7,485 nt of DNA from an uncultured Bacilli bacterium (lineage in GTDB: Bacteria > Bacillota_I > Bacilli_A > RF39 > UBA660): positions 1 through 7,485 of the forward strand of contig CALVPC010000048.1 of NCBI GenBank assembly GCA_944350405.1. Reading direction: 5' to 3'. Both the position numbers and the translations under genes were made by a program. Positions 4,614-7,485 of this stretch are shown here, piece by piece. Within the stretch, counting starts at the first letter, position 1, and every line of letters starts with the position of its first letter. A model generated the notes under the pieces. It saw only the letters and a list, made by a program, of their open reading frames with translations, was not told the DNA's origin and searched no databases.

Positions 4614-5039
4614 ATGAATCAAGATAAAAATATAGGGCTTATTTTTAAAATATTATCTAATCAAATGAAAAGAAAAATTGATAGTAAATTACACAATCAT
4701 GTAACTAATATTCAAATGTTTATATTAAGATATATTGATAATACACAAGATGATATATATCAAAAAAACATTGAACAAGTTTTAGACATTAGAAGATCAA
4801 CCACAACAGAAATATTAAATGTCATGGAAAGAGAAGGCTTAATAGAAAGAAAAAGTATAGATAATGATAAAAGAAAAAGAAAAATAATACTTACCTCTAA
4901 AGGAAAAGAATATGTAAATACTTGTAAAAAAACTATCTCAGAAATAGAAGAAGCGCTTCTAGAAAATATAACGGAGAAAGAAAAAGAAGTATTTTTTAAT
5001 GTGCTAGAAAAAATAAAAAATAATATAAATAATATATAG
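4614..5039 (+). CDS. MarR-family transcriptional regulator
   Basis: A 141-residue protein of normal MarR length. It has N-terminal helices, then a winged helix-turn-helix at about 51-97: NIEQVLDIRRSTTTEILNVM (52-71) contains the recognition helix, EREGLIERK (72-80) is the classic turn into the wing, and SIDNDKRKRKIILTSKGKEY (81-100) is the wing with the family D-x-R/K and L-T-x-K-G signatures. The C-terminal helix (about 104-141) would complete the dimer interface. Such proteins bind palindromes as dimers and release DNA when a small molecule or oxidant acts on them. The single Cys104 is not in the N-terminal position used by OhrR-type peroxide sensors, so a ligand-responsive mode is likelier. 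GAGAGG (4602-4607) lies six bases before the ATG. The ABC gene starts nine bases after the stop, with its ribosome site touching the stop codon, so repressor and transporter are one operon. The ligand is unknown. Confidence 0.92.
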   Translation: MNQDKNIGLIFKILSNQMKRKIDSKLHNHVTNIQMFILRYIDNTQDDIYQKNIEQVLDIRRSTTTEILNVMEREGLIERKSIDNDKRKRKIILTSKGKEYVNTCKKTISEIEEALLENITEKEKEVFFNVLEKIKNNINNI

Positions 5040-5048
5040 GGAGGAAAA

Positions 5049-6806
5049 ATGTTAAAACTATTAAAAAAATTAAACAAGAAAGAAATAATATTTATTTTAA
5101 TAAGTATATGTTTTATAACATTACAAGTTTATTTAGACTTAAAAATTCCAGATTATATGACTGAAATAACTACATATGTACAAACTGAAGGTACTCAAAT
5201 TAAAGATATTTTAAATCCTGGATCAAAAATGCTTTTATGTGCCTTAGGAAGCTTGGCCTCATCTGTTTTAGTTGGATATTTAGCTTCATATATAGCAGCA
5301 AGTTTTTCCAAAAAATTAAGAAGAGATGTCTATACTAAAATTAGTAGCTTTGGTGCAGAAGAAATTAAAAACTTCTCTACAAGTAGTTTAATTACTAGAA
5401 CTACAAACGATATTACTCAAGTAGCAACATTGATATCAATGGGATTACAAGTAATTATCAAAGCACCAATTATGGCAACATGGGCCATAACTAAAATAGC
5501 AGGCAAAAGTATACAATGGAGTTTTGCTACTTCCGTAGCAGTAGTAATACTATTAGTAATGATAGCAGTAATAGTATTAGTAGCTCTTCCAAAATTCAAA
5601 AAAATTCAATGGCTTACTGATAATTTAAATAGAATAACCAGAGAAAATCTGACAGGAATAAGAGTAGTTAGAGCCTATAATGCCGAAAGCTATCAAGAAA
5701 ATAAATTTGAACAAGCCAACGAAGAATTAACAAGTACGCATTTATTTACAGGAAAAATAATGGCTTTAATGTCTCCAGTAATGAACATAATAATGCAAGG
5801 ATTAAACCTTTCTATATATTTTATTGGAGCATATTTAATAAATGAAGCTAATATGTTAGATAGAATAACTATATTTAGTGACATGGTAGTATTTTCAAGT
5901 TATGCTATGCAAGTAGTTATGTCATTTATGATGCTTACAATAATATTTATTATATATCCACGTTCAAGTGTTGCAGCAAAAAGAGTATTAGAAGTTTTAG
6001 AAACTAAAAATTCTATGAGCGATGGAACAAAAGAAGAAGGAAAAGAAAAAGGAACAGTAGAATTTAAAAATGTATCTTTCAAATATCCAGATGCTGAAGA
6101 GTATATGTTACAAAATATAACATTTAAGGCAAACAAAGGAGAAACAGTTGCCTTTATTGGAAGAACAGGAAGTGGAAAAAGTACTATCATTAATTTAATA
6201 CCAAGATTCTATGATGCCACAGAAGGTGAAGTATTAGTAGATGGAATTAATGTTAAAGAATATAAATTAGAAAAATTATATGACAAACTTGGATATATAT
6301 CTCAAAAAGCCATTATGTTTAAAGGAACTATTTTAGATAATGTAGGACTTGGTACTAAAAATGGTAAAAAAGTTAAAAAATCTGATTTAATAGAAGCAAT
6401 AGAAGTAGCACAAGGAAAAGAATTTGTAGAAAAAATGCCAGATAAATATAATGCAATGTTAGCAGAGGCTGGAACCAACATAAGTGGAGGACAAAAACAA
6501 CGCCTATCCATTGCTAGAGCAATAGCTAAAAATCCAGAAATCTATATTTTTGATGATTCTTTCAGTGCTCTAGATTATAAAACAGATTATCTACTTAGAA
6601 AAGAGTTAAGAAATAAAACAAAAGAAGCAACAGTTCTTATTGTAGCGCAAAGAATAGGAACAATAAAAAATGCTGATAAAATATTTGTTATAGAAGATGG
6701 AAAAATAATAGGAAATGGTACGCACAAAGAACTAATAAAAAATTGCAAAGCATATAAAGAAATAGCTCTTTCTCAGTTAAGTAAGGAGGAAGTAGAAAAT
6801 GAATAA
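5049..6806 (+). CDS. ABC exporter half-transporter with degenerate ATP site (first subunit)
   Basis: A 585-residue type IV ABC exporter half: a six-helix membrane domain (about 12-302) fused to an ATPase domain (about 336-585). ATPase motifs are the A-loop Tyr346, Walker A GRTGSGKST (371-379), Q-loop Gln419, signature ISGGQ (478-482), Walker B IYIFDD (498-503) and D-loop SALD (506-509). Two catalytic positions are altered: Asp503 stands where the catalytic Glu should be, and Gln534 (IVAQR) replaces the switch His. The signature is otherwise sound. This is the pattern of the degenerate-site subunit in heterodimeric multidrug exporters such as BmrC/BmrD, LmrC/LmrD and TM287/TM288, so the partner should carry the active catalytic residues. 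GGGAGG (5039-5044) overlaps the marR stop. The second half-transporter starts 8 bases before this stop, which suggests coupled translation. Drug or toxic-compound export is inferred from family and from MarR control; no substrate can be named. Confidence 0.92.
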   Translation: MLKLLKKLNKKEIIFILISICFITLQVYLDLKIPDYMTEITTYVQTEGTQIKDILNPGSKMLLCALGSLASSVLVGYLASYIAASFSKKLRRDVYTKISSFGAEEIKNFSTSSLITRTTNDITQVATLISMGLQVIIKAPIMATWAITKIAGKSIQWSFATSVAVVILLVMIAVIVLVALPKFKKIQWLTDNLNRITRENLTGIRVVRAYNAESYQENKFEQANEELTSTHLFTGKIMALMSPVMNIIMQGLNLSIYFIGAYLINEANMLDRITIFSDMVVFSSYAMQVVMSFMMLTIIFIIYPRSSVAAKRVLEVLETKNSMSDGTKEEGKEKGTVEFKNVSFKYPDAEEYMLQNITFKANKGETVAFIGRTGSGKSTIINLIPRFYDATEGEVLVDGINVKEYKLEKLYDKLGYISQKAIMFKGTILDNVGLGTKNGKKVKKSDLIEAIEVAQGKEFVEKMPDKYNAMLAEAGTNISGGQKQRLSIARAIAKNPEIYIFDDSFSALDYKTDYLLRKELRNKTKEATVLIVAQRIGTIKNADKIFVIEDGKIIGNGTHKELIKNCKAYKEIALSQLSKEEVENE

Positions 6807-7485
6807 ACACAAAAAAGAAAATGATTTCAAAGATTCAATGAAAAAACTATTTAAATATATAAAAAAATATTTACCACTAATTATACCAGCTTTAATACTT
6901 GCGATGATATCAGCAATATTCTCAATAATTGGACCAGATAAATTAAAAGAAATAACAGATACTATAACAAATGGTTTAATGACTGGTATAGATTTAGATA
7001 AAGTAAAAAAGATAGGTATATTTTTAATAATAATTTATTCTTTAAGTGCAATATTCGGTTATATACAAGGATTTATAATGAATATTGTTACCAATAAATT
7101 TTCTAAAAGTTTAAGAAATGATATATCGGTAAAAATTAATAAATTACCTTTAAAGTACTTTGATAAAACTAGTTATGGAGATATATTATCAAGAGTTACA
7201 AACGATGTTGACACAATATGTTATAGTCTAAATCAAAGCATATCAACATTAGTAAGCTCAGTAACATTACTAATTGGTGCACTTATAATGATGATAATAA
7301 CTGATCATATCATGGCTATAACCGCAGTAACAGCAAGTTTAATTGGATTTTCACTTATGGCCTTAATTTTAAAAAACTCTCAAAAATATTTTGATGCACA
7401 ACAAAGAGAATTAGGACGTTTAAATGGCCACATAGAAGAAATATACTCAGGACATGATATTATAAAAGTATATAATGCTACAGAA
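6799..7485 (+). CDS. ABC exporter half-transporter, second subunit (partial, 3' end beyond the window)
   Basis: ATG at 6799 with AAGGAGGA (6783-6790) eight bases upstream. The frame stays open to the window edge (229 codons, no stop seen). The product has a basic, Lys-rich cytoplasmic N-terminus and then hydrophobic segments at about 24-44, 72-96, 147-167 and 170-192, the first four helices of an exporter membrane domain. LPLKYFDKTSYGDILSRVTNDVDTI (116-140) is the strongly conserved loop and helix found in these exporters, and EEIYSGHDIIKVYNATE (213-229) is the conserved G-x-x-x-I-K-x-Y/F region. The ATPase domain lies outside the window. The gene overlaps the first subunit by 8 bases in another frame, the usual arrangement for obligate partners. 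If the heterodimer reading is right, its missing part should contain the catalytic Glu and switch His, and possibly a weakened signature. Confidence 0.9.
   Translation, partial: MNKHKKENDFKDSMKKLFKYIKKYLPLIIPALILAMISAIFSIIGPDKLKEITDTITNGLMTGIDLDKVKKIGIFLIIIYSLSAIFGYIQGFIMNIVTNKFSKSLRNDISVKINKLPLKYFDKTSYGDILSRVTNDVDTICYSLNQSISTLVSSVTLLIGALIMMIITDHIMAITAVTASLIGFSLMALILKNSQKYFDAQQRELGRLNGHIEEIYSGHDIIKVYNATE

Noticed and set aside
4760..5077. Minus-strand 105-codon frame across marR and the start of the ABC gene
   Set aside because: It covers the operon junction and the MarR DNA-binding region; composition is that of antisense to AT-rich coding sequence.
5417..6511. Several minus-strand frames inside the ABC gene
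   Set aside because: All lie within a gene whose ATPase and membrane motifs are intact.
1..7485. CRISPR array, tRNA, rRNA, insertion sequence or defence island
   Set aside because: No regularly spaced repeats, RNA-gene signatures or transposase-like frames were seen, and the recognisable genes are ordinary chromosomal types.

Overview
This is a stretch of very AT-rich bacterial chromosome (G+C roughly a quarter by eye, not computed), with strong Shine-Dalgarno sites, A-rich codons and short intergenic gaps. It fits a low-GC Bacillota (Firmicute), probably a clostridial or related spore former. Points in favour are a PrsA-type foldase lipoprotein, a Bacillus/Clostridium-style RNA polymerase omega subunit, RecX, and two tiny hydrophobic proteins that resemble the YjcZ family of sporulation peptides behind a candidate sigma-K promoter. 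I cannot name the species.

Layout. (1) Positions 1-179 are non-coding. They hold an inverted repeat that looks like a dispersed clostridial intergenic element, and an extended -10 promoter. (2) 180-1445 (+) is a patatin-like phospholipase with an intact Ser/Asp dyad. (3) 1535-1732 (+, GTG start) is rpoZ, followed 26 bases later by recX (1759-2496, +), probably one transcript. (4) A 16-bp perfect hairpin at 2495-2534 separates recX from the convergent prsA-like gene (2547-3536, -) and can terminate both. (5) 3537-3670 is a divergent control region: a good sigma-A-type promoter drives prsA leftward, and a candidate sigma-K-type promoter drives two small genes rightward (25 and 41 codons, 3671-3748 and 3761-3886), ending in a hairpin terminator. 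(6) 3979-4500 (+) is a 173-residue protein I do not recognise, with its own promoter and terminator. (7) From 4552 to the right edge is a MarR-regulated drug-exporter-type operon: a promoter with a 16-bp perfect palindrome at its start point, a MarR-family repressor, an ABC half-transporter with a degenerate nucleotide site, and a second half-transporter running off the window.

How the genes work together. The last block is a self-contained unit. The MarR protein probably represses its own operon through the palindrome. The two half-transporters, which overlap by 8 bases, should form a heterodimeric exporter in which the first subunit supplies the non-hydrolytic ATP site. rpoZ and recX are housekeeping genes in an uncommon pairing. 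The most interesting part of the window is the small-gene pair at 3671-3886: its members share an almost identical hydrophobic core and so look like a diverged duplication of a spore-associated peptide. No mobile element, CRISPR array, tRNA or rRNA was seen.
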